From: Frigoribacterium faeni | Lineage (GTDB): Bacteria > Actinomycetota > Actinomycetes > Actinomycetales > Microbacteriaceae | Length of the DNA stretch: 64,000 bases | NCBI RefSeq assembly: GCF_011761235.1 | Contig: NZ_JAAOYW010000003.1 | Span: forward strand, 186,001 to 250,000 | Direction of reading: 5' to 3' | Part shown: in pieces, positions 26,206 through 35,512 of the stretch | How positions within the stretch are numbered: position 1 is the first letter of the stretch | How the letters are laid out: each line of letters opens with the position of its first letter | Translations under genes and position numbers: made by a program | Notes under the pieces: generated by a model | Databases searched by the model: none | What the model was told of the DNA's origin: nothing | The model's input: only the letters and a program-made list of their open reading frames with translations

Positions 26206-27699
26206 GTGTCGACTGACCCGACGCACCGTGTGACCTCCCTGCTCGCCGCCGGCGAGCCCCAGCCCCTCCTCACCCCGGAGGCGCCCACCAGCCCCGACCA
26301 GTTCGTGCCCAACCGGGGCGCCACCACCGGCGCCGGCGACGCCCTCTCCGGCTTCGCCCTGCCCGACTGGAGCCCGCTCGAGTGGATCGGCTACTCGTCG
26401 CTGATCGTCGTCTCGCTGCTGCTCACGGCCGTGGCCGTCTCGACCCTGTGGTGGATGCTGCACGCCTGGCGCTCGAAGGACAACCTCGAGGGCAGCCAGT
26501 TCAGCTCCGACCCCCTCGCCGCCGCGCACTCCTTCACCCTGCTGGTGCCGGGCCGCCACGAGGAGGAGGTCATGGGGCAGACCCTCGACCGCCTCGCGCT
26601 GCAGGACCACCCCGACTTCGAGATCATCGCCATCGTCGGCCACGACGACCCGGGCACCGAGCGCGTGGCCCGCGAGGCCGCCGCACGCCACCCCGAGCTG
26701 ATCCGCGTGGTCGTCGACTCGAGCGTCCCGAAGAACAAGCCGAAGGCGCTCAACCTCGCGCTGCAGACCTCGCGCGGCGAGATCGTCGGCGTGTTCGATG
26801 CCGAGGACGAGGTGCACCCCCGCCTGCTGACGCTCGTCGACTCGCGCTTCAGCGAGACCGACGCCGACGTCGTCCAGGGCGGCGTGCAGCTGATGAACTT
26901 CCAGTCGAGCTGGTGGAGCCTGCGCAACGTGCTCGAGTACTACTTCTGGTTCCGGTCGCGCCTGCACTTCCACGCCAAGGAGAAGTTCATCCCGCTCGGC
27001 GGCAACACCGTCTTCGTCCGCAAGGACTGGCTCGACTGGTCCGAGGGCTGGGACGCCGAGTGCCTCGCCGAGGACTGCGAGCTGGGCGTGCGCCTGTCGA
27101 GCGCCGGCGCGAAGGTCGTCGTCGCCTACAGCCCCGAGGTCGTCACCCGTGAGGAGACCCCCGGCACGTTCGTCTCGCTGCTCAAGCAGCGGACCCGCTG
27201 GAACCAGGGCTTCATGCAGGTCTACGGCAAGGGCGAGTGGAAGAAGCTGCCCCGTCTGCGCCAGCGCCTCATGGCCCGCTACCTGCTGACCATGCCCTTC
27301 ATCCAGGCGGCCACCGGCCTGCTGATCCCGATCTCCGTGCTCCTGATCTTCACGATCAAGGTGCCGACGGCCATCGCCCTCGTCTCGTTCATCCCGCTGG
27401 CGCCGACCCTGGTGCTGCTGGCCGTCGAGTTCACCGGGCTGCGCGAGTTCGGCCGCACGTACGGCCAGAAGGTCCGGGCCCGCGACTACTTCCGCCTCGT
27501 CTGGGGCCTGCTGCCGTACCAGATCTTCCTCGCCCTCGCGGCGGTCCGGGCGGTCTTCCGCCAGATCCGCGGCATGAACGCGTGGGAGAAGACCGAGCAC
27601 ACCGGCGCGCACCGCGACGCCGTCGTCCCGACCCCGCAGGAGGCGCCCCGCGCCGCCCAGCAGGAGCCCGCCATGGCCATGACCGGAGGTGACCGATGA
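26206..27699 (+). CDS. Membrane-bound processive-type glycosyltransferase, GT2
   Basis: The 497-residue protein starts at GTG 26206 after CAGGAGAACG. One N-terminal helix (residues about 59-86) leads to a GT-A domain with D198-A-E-D201, the acceptor-base motif AED (288-290) and QRTRW (328-332). This is the D,D,D,QxxRW set of cellulose, chitin or hyaluronan synthases. Three more hydrophobic segments follow from about residue 350. No PilZ domain is present, so c-di-GMP control is not expected. With the downstream GH8 it resembles a beta-glucan synthase; the sugar is not proven. Confidence 0.85.
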   Translation: MSTDPTHRVTSLLAAGEPQPLLTPEAPTSPDQFVPNRGATTGAGDALSGFALPDWSPLEWIGYSSLIVVSLLLTAVAVSTLWWMLHAWRSKDNLEGSQFSSDPLAAAHSFTLLVPGRHEEEVMGQTLDRLALQDHPDFEIIAIVGHDDPGTERVAREAAARHPELIRVVVDSSVPKNKPKALNLALQTSRGEIVGVFDAEDEVHPRLLTLVDSRFSETDADVVQGGVQLMNFQSSWWSLRNVLEYYFWFRSRLHFHAKEKFIPLGGNTVFVRKDWLDWSEGWDAECLAEDCELGVRLSSAGAKVVVAYSPEVVTREETPGTFVSLLKQRTRWNQGFMQVYGKGEWKKLPRLRQRLMARYLLTMPFIQAATGLLIPISVLLIFTIKVPTAIALVSFIPLAPTLVLLAVEFTGLREFGRTYGQKVRARDYFRLVWGLLPYQIFLALAAVRAVFRQIRGMNAWEKTEHTGAHRDAVVPTPQEAPRAAQQEPAMAMTGGDR

Positions 27700-29699
27700 C
27701 CAGCACGCTGAACCGCCCGTCCGCGGTCGACGACCGCACCGCAACGGCTCCCCGCCGTCTCGGCACCCCGATGCAGCCCACGCCCGAGCGCTCGCCGGGC
27801 TGGCTGCGCAGCCACGGCGCCAGCCTCGTCTGGCTGCTGCCCCTCATGGCGATCGCCGCCGTCGTGCAGGCCTTCAACATGGCCGGCTCGCCCCAGCGCA
27901 TCGACGACGAGGGCACCTACACCGCCCAGGCCTGGGCCGTGCAGGCCTTCGGCGAGCTGGCGCACTACACCTACTGGTACGACCACCCGCCGGTGGGCTG
28001 GCTGCAGATCTCGGCCTACACGGCCCTGACCGGCGCCTTCGACCGCTACGACGTCGCCGTGCTGGCCGGCCGCGAGGCGATGCTCGCCTTCACGGTCGTC
28101 GCCGTGGCCCTGCTCTGGCTGCTCGCCCGCAAGCTCGGCCTGAGCCGCCCCGCCGCGGCCGCCGCCGGCCTGCTCTTCGCGGTGTCGCCCCTGGCCCTGC
28201 AGTTCCACCGCACGGTCTACCTCGACAACGTGGCCACGCCCTGGCTGCTCGCCGCGTTCGTCTTCGCGCTCAGCAAGCGGTACCAGCTCGCGGGCTTCGC
28301 CGCCGCCTCCCTCTCGTTCGGCATCGCGGTGCTCTCGAAGGAGACGTACCTGCTGGCCCTGCCGTTCCTCGCCTGGATGATGTGGCGCGGCGCCGACCGG
28401 TCCACGCGTCGCTACACGCTCTCGATCGCCGCCAGCCTGCTCGTGCTCGTCGGCCTCGGCTACGTGGCCCTCGCCGCCGTCAAGGGCGAGCTGCTGCCGG
28501 GCGCCGGCCGGGTGAGCCTGCTCGAGGGCGTCCAGTTCCAGCTCGCCACCCGCGAGGCCAGCGGCTCGGTGTTCGACACCGGCAGCCTGTTCTTCGCCAC
28601 GGTGTCGCAGTGGTGGCAGCTCGACCAGGTCCTGATCGTCGCCGGGACGCTCGCGTCCGTCGTCGGCCTCTTCGTCAAGCGGGTCCGTCCGATCGCCGCG
28701 ATGATGGTGTTCCTCATCGTCTTCATGTTCCGTCCCGGCGGCTACCTGCCGGTGCCGTACGTGATCATGCTGCTGCCGTTCGCGGCCCTGCTGGTGGCCG
28801 CGGTCACCGACGCCGCCGTGAAGAGCGTCCGGGCCCGTCGCGCGGGGGCCGTCTCGACCGCCGCCGTCCGCACCGGGTCGGTGGCCTGGCTCGCCCTGGC
28901 CGTCGCGGCCGTCGTGGCCCTGGTGCCGCTCTGGGCGGTCCAGCTGCGCGGGTTCCTCGACTCCGACCTCGACGCCCCCATGCGGAACGCCGAGACCTGG
29001 GTCGAGACCAACGTGCCGAAGGACAGCCGCCTGCTCGTCGACGACGCCGTCTGGGTCGACCTCGTGCGGGCTGGCTTCGCCCGCGACAACGTCATCTGGT
29101 TCTACAAGATCGACACCGACGGCGCCGTGCAGGCGCAGTCGCCCAACGGGTGGCGCGACTCCGACTACCTGTTCGAGACGGAATCGGTCCGCACCTCGGG
29201 CTCGGCCTCGGCCGACGTCCGGTCGGCGCTCGAGAGCTCCACGGTCGTGGCGTCGTTCGGCGAGGGCGACCAGCAGGTCAACGTCCGCCGCATCGACCGC
29301 GACGGCGCCGACGAGGCCCAGCGCAGCGCCGACGAGTCCGCCTCCGCGCGGTCCGCCGCCGGAGCCGAGCTGGCCGAGAACCCCGACCTGCAGGTCTCCG
29401 CGACCTTCGACCAGGCCCTCCGTGACGGACGACTCGACCCGCGCGCGATCATCGTGCTCGGCCAGCTCGCCGCCATCGCCCCGATCTCGGTGGCCGACCC
29501 CGACGCCCTCCCGGGCGAGCAGGAGTCGCTGTTCCGCCAGTTCGACGTCACGCCGCAGGGCGGGGAGACCGTCGAGCAGCTCGACGCGGTCCTCCGCGGC
29601 CTGGGCGAGACGTACGAGCCCGCCTCGATCGAGCCCCGGGGCGACGGACTGCGCATCACGTTCTCCGCCGTCGCGCCGTCGGGCGTCCTGTCCGACTGA
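27696..29699 (+). CDS. GT-C (GT39/ArnT-like) polyprenyl-phosphate-sugar glycosyltransferase
   Basis: The 667-residue protein overlaps the GT2 stop by 4 nt (ATGA). An extended N-terminus leads into IDDEGTYTAQAWAVQAFG (the acidic DE of the first external loop), YWYDHPPVGWLQ (the HPP motif of GT39), and about ten further helices. An extracytoplasmic C-terminal domain of about 230 residues contains WVETNVPKDSRLLVDDAVWV. GT39/ArnT-like enzymes transfer a sugar from a polyprenyl phosphate to protein or glycan outside the membrane. It probably uses the product of the 32772 enzyme. A 10-bp-stem hairpin follows it. Confidence 0.85.
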   Translation: MTSTLNRPSAVDDRTATAPRRLGTPMQPTPERSPGWLRSHGASLVWLLPLMAIAAVVQAFNMAGSPQRIDDEGTYTAQAWAVQAFGELAHYTYWYDHPPVGWLQISAYTALTGAFDRYDVAVLAGREAMLAFTVVAVALLWLLARKLGLSRPAAAAAGLLFAVSPLALQFHRTVYLDNVATPWLLAAFVFALSKRYQLAGFAAASLSFGIAVLSKETYLLALPFLAWMMWRGADRSTRRYTLSIAASLLVLVGLGYVALAAVKGELLPGAGRVSLLEGVQFQLATREASGSVFDTGSLFFATVSQWWQLDQVLIVAGTLASVVGLFVKRVRPIAAMMVFLIVFMFRPGGYLPVPYVIMLLPFAALLVAAVTDAAVKSVRARRAGAVSTAAVRTGSVAWLALAVAAVVALVPLWAVQLRGFLDSDLDAPMRNAETWVETNVPKDSRLLVDDAVWVDLVRAGFARDNVIWFYKIDTDGAVQAQSPNGWRDSDYLFETESVRTSGSASADVRSALESSTVVASFGEGDQQVNVRRIDRDGADEAQRSADESASARSAAGAELAENPDLQVSATFDQALRDGRLDPRAIIVLGQLAAIAPISVADPDALPGEQESLFRQFDVTPQGGETVEQLDAVLRGLGETYEPASIEPRGDGLRITFSAVAPSGVLSD

Positions 29700-29706
29700 C
29701 CACCGC

Positions 29707-29734
29707 GCCGGGGGCCGGCCACACGGCCCCCGGC
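29707..29734. terminator. 10-bp perfect hairpin after the GT-C gene
   Basis: GCCGGGGGCC and GGCCCCCGGC flank an 8-nt loop, 8 bp after the GT-C stop. It would separate the GtrA-GT2-GT39 transcript from the DUF4397 gene; no T-run. Confidence 0.6.
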
Positions 29735-29797
29735 ACCGCTCCTCACCGCCGTCGCACCCGTCCGGGCGCGACACCCGACCGGAAAGGAACCACTCCC

Positions 29798-30673
29798 ATG
29801 GCCCAGCGCCACCGCACCTCCCCGACCACCGCCTCCTCGGCGGTCGCCGCCCCGACCACCTCGCCCCGACGCCGTCTCGTCGTCGTCGCCGCCCTCACGG
29901 CCGCGACGGGCGTCGCCCTCGCCGGCTCCCTCGTCGGCGCCTCGCCGGCCCACGCCGCCGAGGGCGACGGCTGGGTGCGCGTCGGGCACCTCTCGCCCGA
30001 CACCAAGTCGGTCGACGTCACGCTGACCTCGCTGGCCGGCGGACAGGTCGTCATGGACCTCGACGACGTCACGTTCGGCCAGGTCAGCCCGTACCAGGCG
30101 CTGACCCCCGGCACCTACGTCGTCTCGATGACGGCCGCCGACGCCCCCGCCGACGCGAAGCCGGTCATCACGACGAACGTCACCGTCGACTCCGGCCAGC
30201 CGATCACGACCCTGGCGTACGGCCCGAACGACGACCTCGAGACCCGCGTCGTCAAGGACGACCTCACGCCGCCGTCCGACGGCCAGGCCAAGGTGCGCCT
30301 GTTCCAGGCCGCGACGGTGAGCAAGGACGTCTCGGTGTCGACCTCGACCGGCACGACCATCGCCGACAAGGCCTCGTTCGGCAGCGCCAGCGGGTACGCC
30401 GAGGTCGCCGCCGGCCCCTGGAGCCTCGACCTCACCGGCCAGAAGGTGACGGGCACGAGCGACGTCGACCTCGCCGCCGGCAGCATCAACACCCTGTTCG
30501 TGCTCGACAACTCCACCGGCGGCCTGACCGTCGTGCCGGTGGTCGACAGCGCGGCCACGGCGCAGGCCCCCGTGGGCGGCGTCCAGACGGGCGGCGGCTG
30601 GCTGGCCGAGCACCCCGTCGAGGACGAGCCGACCGGCTTCTGGGCGACCGTCCGCAGCTGGTTCGGCGCCTGA
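29798..30673 (+). CDS. Secreted DUF4397 protein, possible class F sortase substrate
   Basis: The 291-residue protein has a typical signal peptide: RRR, then LVVVAALTAATGVALAGSLVG and cleavage after SPAHA (residue 53). Two DUF4397 units follow (WVRVGHLSPDTKSVDVTL; AKVRLFQAATVSKDVSVS). Near the C-terminus is APVGGVQTGGG (257-267), then a short acidic stretch and GFWATVRSWFGA. There is no classical LPxTG or long hydrophobic tail. DUF4397 proteins often sit beside class F sortases, and one is 1.3 kb downstream. The ATG follows GGAAAGGA. Confidence 0.85.
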   Translation: MAQRHRTSPTTASSAVAAPTTSPRRRLVVVAALTAATGVALAGSLVGASPAHAAEGDGWVRVGHLSPDTKSVDVTLTSLAGGQVVMDLDDVTFGQVSPYQALTPGTYVVSMTAADAPADAKPVITTNVTVDSGQPITTLAYGPNDDLETRVVKDDLTPPSDGQAKVRLFQAATVSKDVSVSTSTGTTIADKASFGSASGYAEVAAGPWSLDLTGQKVTGTSDVDLAAGSINTLFVLDNSTGGLTVVPVVDSAATAQAPVGGVQTGGGWLAEHPVEDEPTGFWATVRSWFGA

Positions 30674-30681
30674 GGCCCCGA

Positions 30682-30717
30682 GGAGGCGCGGTGACCGACC
30701 ACGGACACCGCGCCTCC
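30682..30717. terminator. 12-bp hairpin after the DUF4397 gene
   Basis: GGAGGCGCGGTG (30682-30693) pairs perfectly with CACCGCGCCTCC (30706-30717), loop 12 nt, with four more pairs after one mismatch. It uses the same GGAGGCGC core as other hairpins here. Confidence 0.6.
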
Positions 30718-30794
30718 CCGGGCCCCGCCCCCGCAGCACCCTCGCCGTGCGCCTCGAGCGCGACCGGCACCACCTCCCGACCCAGAGGAACGAC

Positions 30795-31967
30795 ATGACG
30801 AACAAGACGAAGGCACTGCTCGCCGCAGTGGTCGTCGCGGCGCTCGCCGTGACCGCCGGGATCGCCCTCCTCGTCGTCGGCGCACCCGGCGGCGCCCCCG
30901 ACCGCACCGCGGCGGGACCTGCCGAGAGCAGCGACCCCGGCCCCGGGGACAGCACGCCCGACGCCCGCACCGCCGCCCAGCTCGGCGAGGACTTCCTCGA
31001 CGAGTGGGTCGACGACGACGGCCGCGTCGTGCGCCGCGACCAGGGAGACGACACCGTCAGCGAGGGCCAGGCCTACGGCATGCTCGTCGCGGTCGGCACG
31101 GGCGACGAGGACCGCTTCGCCGCCGTCTGGGACTGGACGAAGGAGGAGCTGGTCCGGCCGGACGGACTGCTCGCCTGGCGCTGGGCCGACGGCGCCGTCG
31201 TCGACGACATGCCCGCCAGCGACGCGGACGTCGACGCCGCCCGGGCCCTCGTGCTCGCCGGCCGGGCCTTCGACCGCCCCGAGTGGACCGCCGAGGGCGT
31301 GCAGCTCGGCTCCGTCGTGCTCGACGAGATGACCGCCGTCACCGACGTCGGCCGCATCCTCCTGCCCGGGCCCTGGGCCGCGGGCTCCGCCCCCTGGTCG
31401 TACAACCCCTCGTACGCCGCGCCCGCCGCGTTCGCGCAGCTCGGCGAGGCGAGCGGCGACCCCCGCTGGGCCGAGCTCGAGCAGGGCTCGCGAGCCGTGA
31501 CGACGAACGTGCTCACCGCGACCGCCCTGCCCAGCGACTGGGCGCAGGTGCAGCAGGACGGCACCGTCGTGCCGCTGCCGAGCGCCGACGGCTCGGCCGG
31601 CACGGTCCAGTACAGCTACGACGCCGGGCGCCTCGCGCTGCGGTACGCCGAGTCGTGCGACCCGGTCGACGTGGCCCTCTCGGCCCGTCTCGCCCCGGTG
31701 CTGCAGCGCTACCCCGAGCTGCCGATGCAGCTCGACCTCGGCGGCCAGTCGCTCGGCGACGACCAGAGCCCGCTGGCCTACGCCGCGCGGGCCGCGGCCC
31801 TCGCGAGCGCCGGCGACCCGGACGCCGCGGCCGCCGACCTCGCCCGGTCGGACGCCCTCGCCCAGTCGACCCCCACCTACTACGGCGCGGCCTGGGCGGC
31901 CCTGGCCGCCCTGCAGCTCGACGGCTCGGCCCTCGGCGCCTGCTCGCCCTTGGCGGTCTCGCGATGA
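30795..31967 (+). CDS. Glycoside hydrolase family 8 protein (endo-glucanase type)
   Basis: The 390-residue protein starts at ATG 30795 (MTNKTKALLAAVVVAALAV) with AGAGGAACG upstream. The N-terminal hydrophobic segment is a signal peptide or anchor, followed by a Pro/Ser linker. Catalytic motifs are VSEGQAYGMLVA with the general acid Glu90 and ASDADVDAARALV with Asp143, as in BcsZ-type cellulases. It should cleave beta-1,4-linked glucan or related polymers outside the membrane. Clustered with a GT2 synthase, it fits a polymer-trimming role rather than scavenging. Its stop overlaps the sortase ATG by 4 nt. Confidence 0.88.
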   Translation: MTNKTKALLAAVVVAALAVTAGIALLVVGAPGGAPDRTAAGPAESSDPGPGDSTPDARTAAQLGEDFLDEWVDDDGRVVRRDQGDDTVSEGQAYGMLVAVGTGDEDRFAAVWDWTKEELVRPDGLLAWRWADGAVVDDMPASDADVDAARALVLAGRAFDRPEWTAEGVQLGSVVLDEMTAVTDVGRILLPGPWAAGSAPWSYNPSYAAPAAFAQLGEASGDPRWAELEQGSRAVTTNVLTATALPSDWAQVQQDGTVVPLPSADGSAGTVQYSYDAGRLALRYAESCDPVDVALSARLAPVLQRYPELPMQLDLGGQSLGDDQSPLAYAARAAALASAGDPDAAAADLARSDALAQSTPTYYGAAWAALAALQLDGSALGACSPLAVSR

Positions 31968-32665
31968 GCCTCGCGCAGCTGGTCTCGTCGCACCGCCGTG
32001 CGGCGATCGCCCTCGGCGCCGCCGTGCTGCTGCTCGCCGGGGGAGCGACCGTGGCCGCCGTCGCGGCACAGCCCGGCGGCGACGGCGCGGACGCACAGGC
32101 CCCGGCCGCGACCGCCTCGGCCGCGCCCTCCGACCCGTCGGACGGCGACCCCGGCAGCGGAGCCGCGGGAGCGTTCCAGGACCCGGCCGCGCCGTCGTAC
32201 ACCGCGCCTCCTGCGGGTGCCGTCCCCGTGCGGGTGCAGATCCCCGCCATCGGGGTCGACTCCGGCCTCGAGGACCTCGGCCTGGGCGCCGCCGGCGAGC
32301 TGGACCCGCCCCGCGCCTGGGAGTCGGCCGGCTGGTACGCCGGCGGCACCGTGCCGGGCGCCGTCGGCCCGGCCGTCATCGCCGGGCACGTCGACTCGGG
32401 CAGCGGCCCCGCCGTGTTCGTCGACCTGGCGGCGCTCGCCGTCGGCGACGAGGTGCAGGTGACCCTGTCGACCGGCGACGTCGAGACCTTCCGCGTGACG
32501 GGCAGCGAGCGGACGCCGAAGGCGACGTTCCCGACCAGCGACGTCTACGGCTCGTCGCCCACGCCGAGCCTGCGGCTGATCACCTGCGACGGCACCTTCG
32601 ACCGCTCGACCGGCCACTACGTCGACAACCTGATCGTCTTCGCCGACCTCGTCACGACGAGCTGA
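31964..32665 (+). CDS. Class F sortase
   Basis: The 233-residue protein begins [27 protein letters not shown] with one N-terminal anchor helix, then an Ala/Pro/Asp linker. The sortase core from about residue 87 ([16 protein letters not shown]) has the catalytic His142 in AGHVDS and Cys208 in RLITCDG, with a candidate Arg214 in [11 protein letters not shown]. Length and motif spacing fit actinobacterial class F enzymes, whose substrates are poorly defined. Translational coupling to the GH8 gene and closeness to the DUF4397 gene suggest that one of these is displayed on the wall. Confidence 0.88.
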   Translation: MSLAQLVSSHRRAAIALGAAVLLLAGGATVAAVAAQPGGDGADAQAPAATASAAPSDPSDGDPGSGAAGAFQDPAAPSYTAPPAGAVPVRVQIPAIGVDSGLEDLGLGAAGELDPPRAWESAGWYAGGTVPGAVGPAVIAGHVDSGSGPAVFVDLAALAVGDEVQVTLSTGDVETFRVTGSERTPKATFPTSDVYGSSPTPSLRLITCDGTFDRSTGHYVDNLIVFADLVTTS

Positions 32666-32771
32666 CCCGGCCGCCGCGACCGCGCGCCCGACCCGCGCCG
32701 CGCACCCTGCCCGCACCGGGCACCCGACCCGCACGACCCCTGCTCCGTCCCCGACCGGAAAGGACCACCCC

Positions 32772-33578
32772 GTGAACGACGCCCTCGTGATCATCCCCAC
32801 CTACGACGAGAGGGAGAACCTCGACATGATCGTCGGGCGCACCCTCGCCTCCGGCGCCGCGGTCGACGTGCTCGTCGTCGACGACGGCTCGCCCGACGGC
32901 ACCGGCGACCTCGCCGACGGCTGGGCCGCCCGCGAGCCGCGCGTCCACGTGATGCACCGCACCGAGAAGGCCGGCCTCGGCGCCGCGTACCTCGCCGGCT
33001 TCGCCTGGGGCCTCGAGCGGGGCTACGACGCGATCGTCGAGATGGACGCCGACGGCTCGCACCACCCCGAGGACCTGCCGCGCCTGCTCGCGCTGCTCGC
33101 CGACGACGACCTCGTGCTCGGCTCGCGCTGGGTGCCCGGCGGCGAGGTCGAGAACTGGCCGCTGCGTCGCGAGCTGCTCAGCCGCGGCGGCAGCTGGTAC
33201 ACCCGGGGCGCCCTCGGCATCCGGGTGGCCGACACGACCGGCGGGTTCCGTGCGTTCCGGGCCTCGGCCCTGCGCCGCATCGACCTCGAGGCCGTCGAGT
33301 CGCGCGGGTACTGCTTCCAGGTCGACCTGCTGTGGCGCGCCCTCCAGGCGGGCCTCAGGGTCGTCGAGACTCCGATCACGTTCACCGAGCGCGTCCACGG
33401 CGCCTCGAAGATGAGCGGCTCGATCGTCAGGGAGTCGCTGACCAAGGTGACCCTCTGGGGTCTCCGCCGACGGGGGCGCGCCCTCGTCGAGCTGGTCGTG
33501 CGACACCGTCGCCTGCCGAGCGTCCGCGCGACGTCGCACCGGGTCGGGCCCGTCGTGCGCAGCGTGCGGACGCGCTAG
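32772..33578 (+). CDS. Polyprenol monophosphomannose/glucose synthase-like GT2
   Basis: The 268-residue protein starts at GTG 32772 after GGAAAGGACC. It is a soluble GT-A enzyme: [35 protein letters not shown] (the DxD) and [15 protein letters not shown] are characteristic of DPM1/Ppm1-type synthases. These load mannose (or glucose) from a nucleotide donor onto polyprenyl phosphate. The basic C-terminal tail may bind the membrane. As the last gene of the cluster it could supply the GT-C enzyme at 27696, with GtrA as flippase. Confidence 0.88.
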   Translation: MNDALVIIPTYDERENLDMIVGRTLASGAAVDVLVVDDGSPDGTGDLADGWAAREPRVHVMHRTEKAGLGAAYLAGFAWGLERGYDAIVEMDADGSHHPEDLPRLLALLADDDLVLGSRWVPGGEVENWPLRRELLSRGGSWYTRGALGIRVADTTGGFRAFRASALRRIDLEAVESRGYCFQVDLLWRALQAGLRVVETPITFTERVHGASKMSGSIVRESLTKVTLWGLRRRGRALVELVVRHRRLPSVRATSHRVGPVVRSVRTR

Positions 33579-33659
33579 CAGGGAGGCGGCACCGTCCGCA
33601 CGGCAGGGGTGGTCAGCCCCGGCCGTGCGGACGTCGTCGTCGGTGCCGAGGGCGTCCGG

Positions 33660-35417
33660 CTAGCGGACGACCGCGACCGAGTGCGGCGGCAGCACCAGCT
33701 CGGCCCCGGCCGCGATCGAGTCGTCGCTGGCGAACAGCACGGAGGCGGCGGGCACGGCGAGCCGCGCCTCGTCCGTCCCGAAGTTCACGGCCACCCGGAT
33801 CGTGCCCCGGGTCATCACGAACCAGCCGGCGTCGGCGTCGTGCTCGACCGACGTGCGCCCGAGGCGCGGGTCGGTGAGCTCGGGCTCGGCGTGGCGCAGC
33901 GCCGTGAGCTGCTGGTAGGCGTCGAGCAGCAGGGCGTGGCGGCCGCGGCCGAGCTCGCTCCAGTCGAGCTTCGAGTCCTCGAACGTCTGCGGGTCCTGCG
34001 GGTCGGGCACCACGGACTCGTCCCAGCCCGACTTCGCGAACTCGGCGATGCGGCCCTTCGCGGTGGCCTCGCCGAGCTCCTTCTCGGGGTGCGAGGTGAA
34101 GAACTGCCACGGGGTGCTCGCGCCCCACTCCTCGCCCATGAAGAGCATCGGCGTGTAGGGCGAGGTCAGCGTCATCGCCGCGGCGATCTGCAGCTGGCCG
34201 TCGTCGAGGGTCGCCGCGAGGCGGTCGCCGACGGCGCGGTTGCCGATCTGGTCGTGGTTCTGGTTCGCGACGACGAGGCGCCACGAGGGCATGTGGTCGA
34301 CGTCGACCGGGCGGCCGTGGTCGGCCTCGCGGAACGACGACCAGGTGCCGTCGTGGAAGAAGCCCTTCGTGACGACCTTCGCGAGCGAGTCGAGCGACGC
34401 GAAGTCGGCGTACCAGCTGTTCGTCTCGCCGGTCAGGGCGACGTGCAGCGCGTGGTGGAAGTCGTCGCTCCACTGCCCGTCGAGGCCGTAGCCCTGACGG
34501 TGCTCGGGGCCGAAGCCGCCGCCGTCGCGGGGCGTGACGAGGCGGGCGTCGTTCAGGTCGCTCTCGGCGATCAGCGTCAGGGGCCGGCCGAGGTGCGCGC
34601 TGAGGGCGGCGGTGCGCTCGCCCATCTCCTGCAGCAGGTGCACGGGGCTGTCGTCGACGAGCGCGTGCACGGCGTCGAGCCGGAGCGCGTCGACGTGGAA
34701 CCGCTCGAACCACATCAGGGCGTTGTCGAGGATGAACTCGCGCACCTCGTGCGAGCCGTCGTCGTCGAGGTTGACGTTGTCGCCCCAGGTGTTGGCGTGC
34801 TTGCTCGACAGGTACGGCCCGAACGCGGGCAGGTAGTTGCCCGAGGGGCCGAGGTGGTTGTAGACGACGTCCTGCACGACGCCGAGCCCGGCGGCGTGGG
34901 CGGCGTCGACGAAGCGCTGGTAGGCGTCGGGCCCGCCGTAGTTGTCGGTCACCGTGAACCAGTCGACGCCGTCGTAGCCCCAGTTCCAGCGGCCGTTCAC
35001 GCCGTTCACCGGGAGCAGCTCGACGAGGTCGACGCCGAGCTCGACCAGGTGCGGCAGCTTCTCGATCGCCGAGTCGAGCGTGCCGCCCGGCGTGAAGGTG
35101 CCGAGGTGCAGCTCGTAGACCACCGAGCCCGCGAGCTGGCGGCCCGTCCAGGAGGCGTCGGTCCAGTCGAACGAGTCGCCGTCCCAGGTCTCGCTGAGGC
35201 CGTGCACCCCGTCGGGCTGCCGGCGCGAGCGCGGATCGGGCAGCGGCGTCTCGCCGTCGTCGACGAGGAACCCGTACCGGTGGCCGGGGCCGCGGTCGAG
35301 GTCGGCCGGGGCGCGCCACCAGCCCGTCCCGGTCTCGTGCTCGAGCGGCAGCACGTCGCCGTCGAGGTGCAGTCGCACGGTGGTCGCGGTGGGTGCCCAG
35401 ACGTCGTAGACGCTCAT
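33660..35417 (-). CDS. treZ: Malto-oligosyltrehalose trehalohydrolase
   Basis: The 585-residue protein begins [21 protein letters not shown], preceded by GAGGAGA. It has an N-terminal CBM48/E-set domain, then a GH13 barrel with [17 protein letters not shown], the nucleophile Asp in [19 protein letters not shown] (acid/base) and [11 protein letters not shown]. TreZ releases trehalose from maltooligosyl-trehalose. It is the third gene of the minus-strand operon glgX-treY-treZ, separated from treY by 95 bp. Trehalose is both an osmoprotectant and a precursor of actinobacterial glycolipids. Confidence 0.95.
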   Translation of the reverse strand: MSVYDVWAPTATTVRLHLDGDVLPLEHETGTGWWRAPADLDRGPGHRYGFLVDDGETPLPDPRSRRQPDGVHGLSETWDGDSFDWTDASWTGRQLAGSVVYELHLGTFTPGGTLDSAIEKLPHLVELGVDLVELLPVNGVNGRWNWGYDGVDWFTVTDNYGGPDAYQRFVDAAHAAGLGVVQDVVYNHLGPSGNYLPAFGPYLSSKHANTWGDNVNLDDDGSHEVREFILDNALMWFERFHVDALRLDAVHALVDDSPVHLLQEMGERTAALSAHLGRPLTLIAESDLNDARLVTPRDGGGFGPEHRQGYGLDGQWSDDFHHALHVALTGETNSWYADFASLDSLAKVVTKGFFHDGTWSSFREADHGRPVDVDHMPSWRLVVANQNHDQIGNRAVGDRLAATLDDGQLQIAAAMTLTSPYTPMLFMGEEWGASTPWQFFTSHPEKELGEATAKGRIAEFAKSGWDESVVPDPQDPQTFEDSKLDWSELGRGRHALLLDAYQQLTALRHAEPELTDPRLGRTSVEHDADAGWFVMTRGTIRVAVNFGTDEARLAVPAASVLFASDDSIAAGAELVLPPHSVAVVR

Positions 35418-35512
35418 CGGTCTCCTCGGGGAGTGGTGGTGGGGGTGGGGCCGCGGAGACGACGAACCGCCGACCCGCAGGGGGTCGACGGTAGTCGTGT
35501 GCGGAGGCGCCG

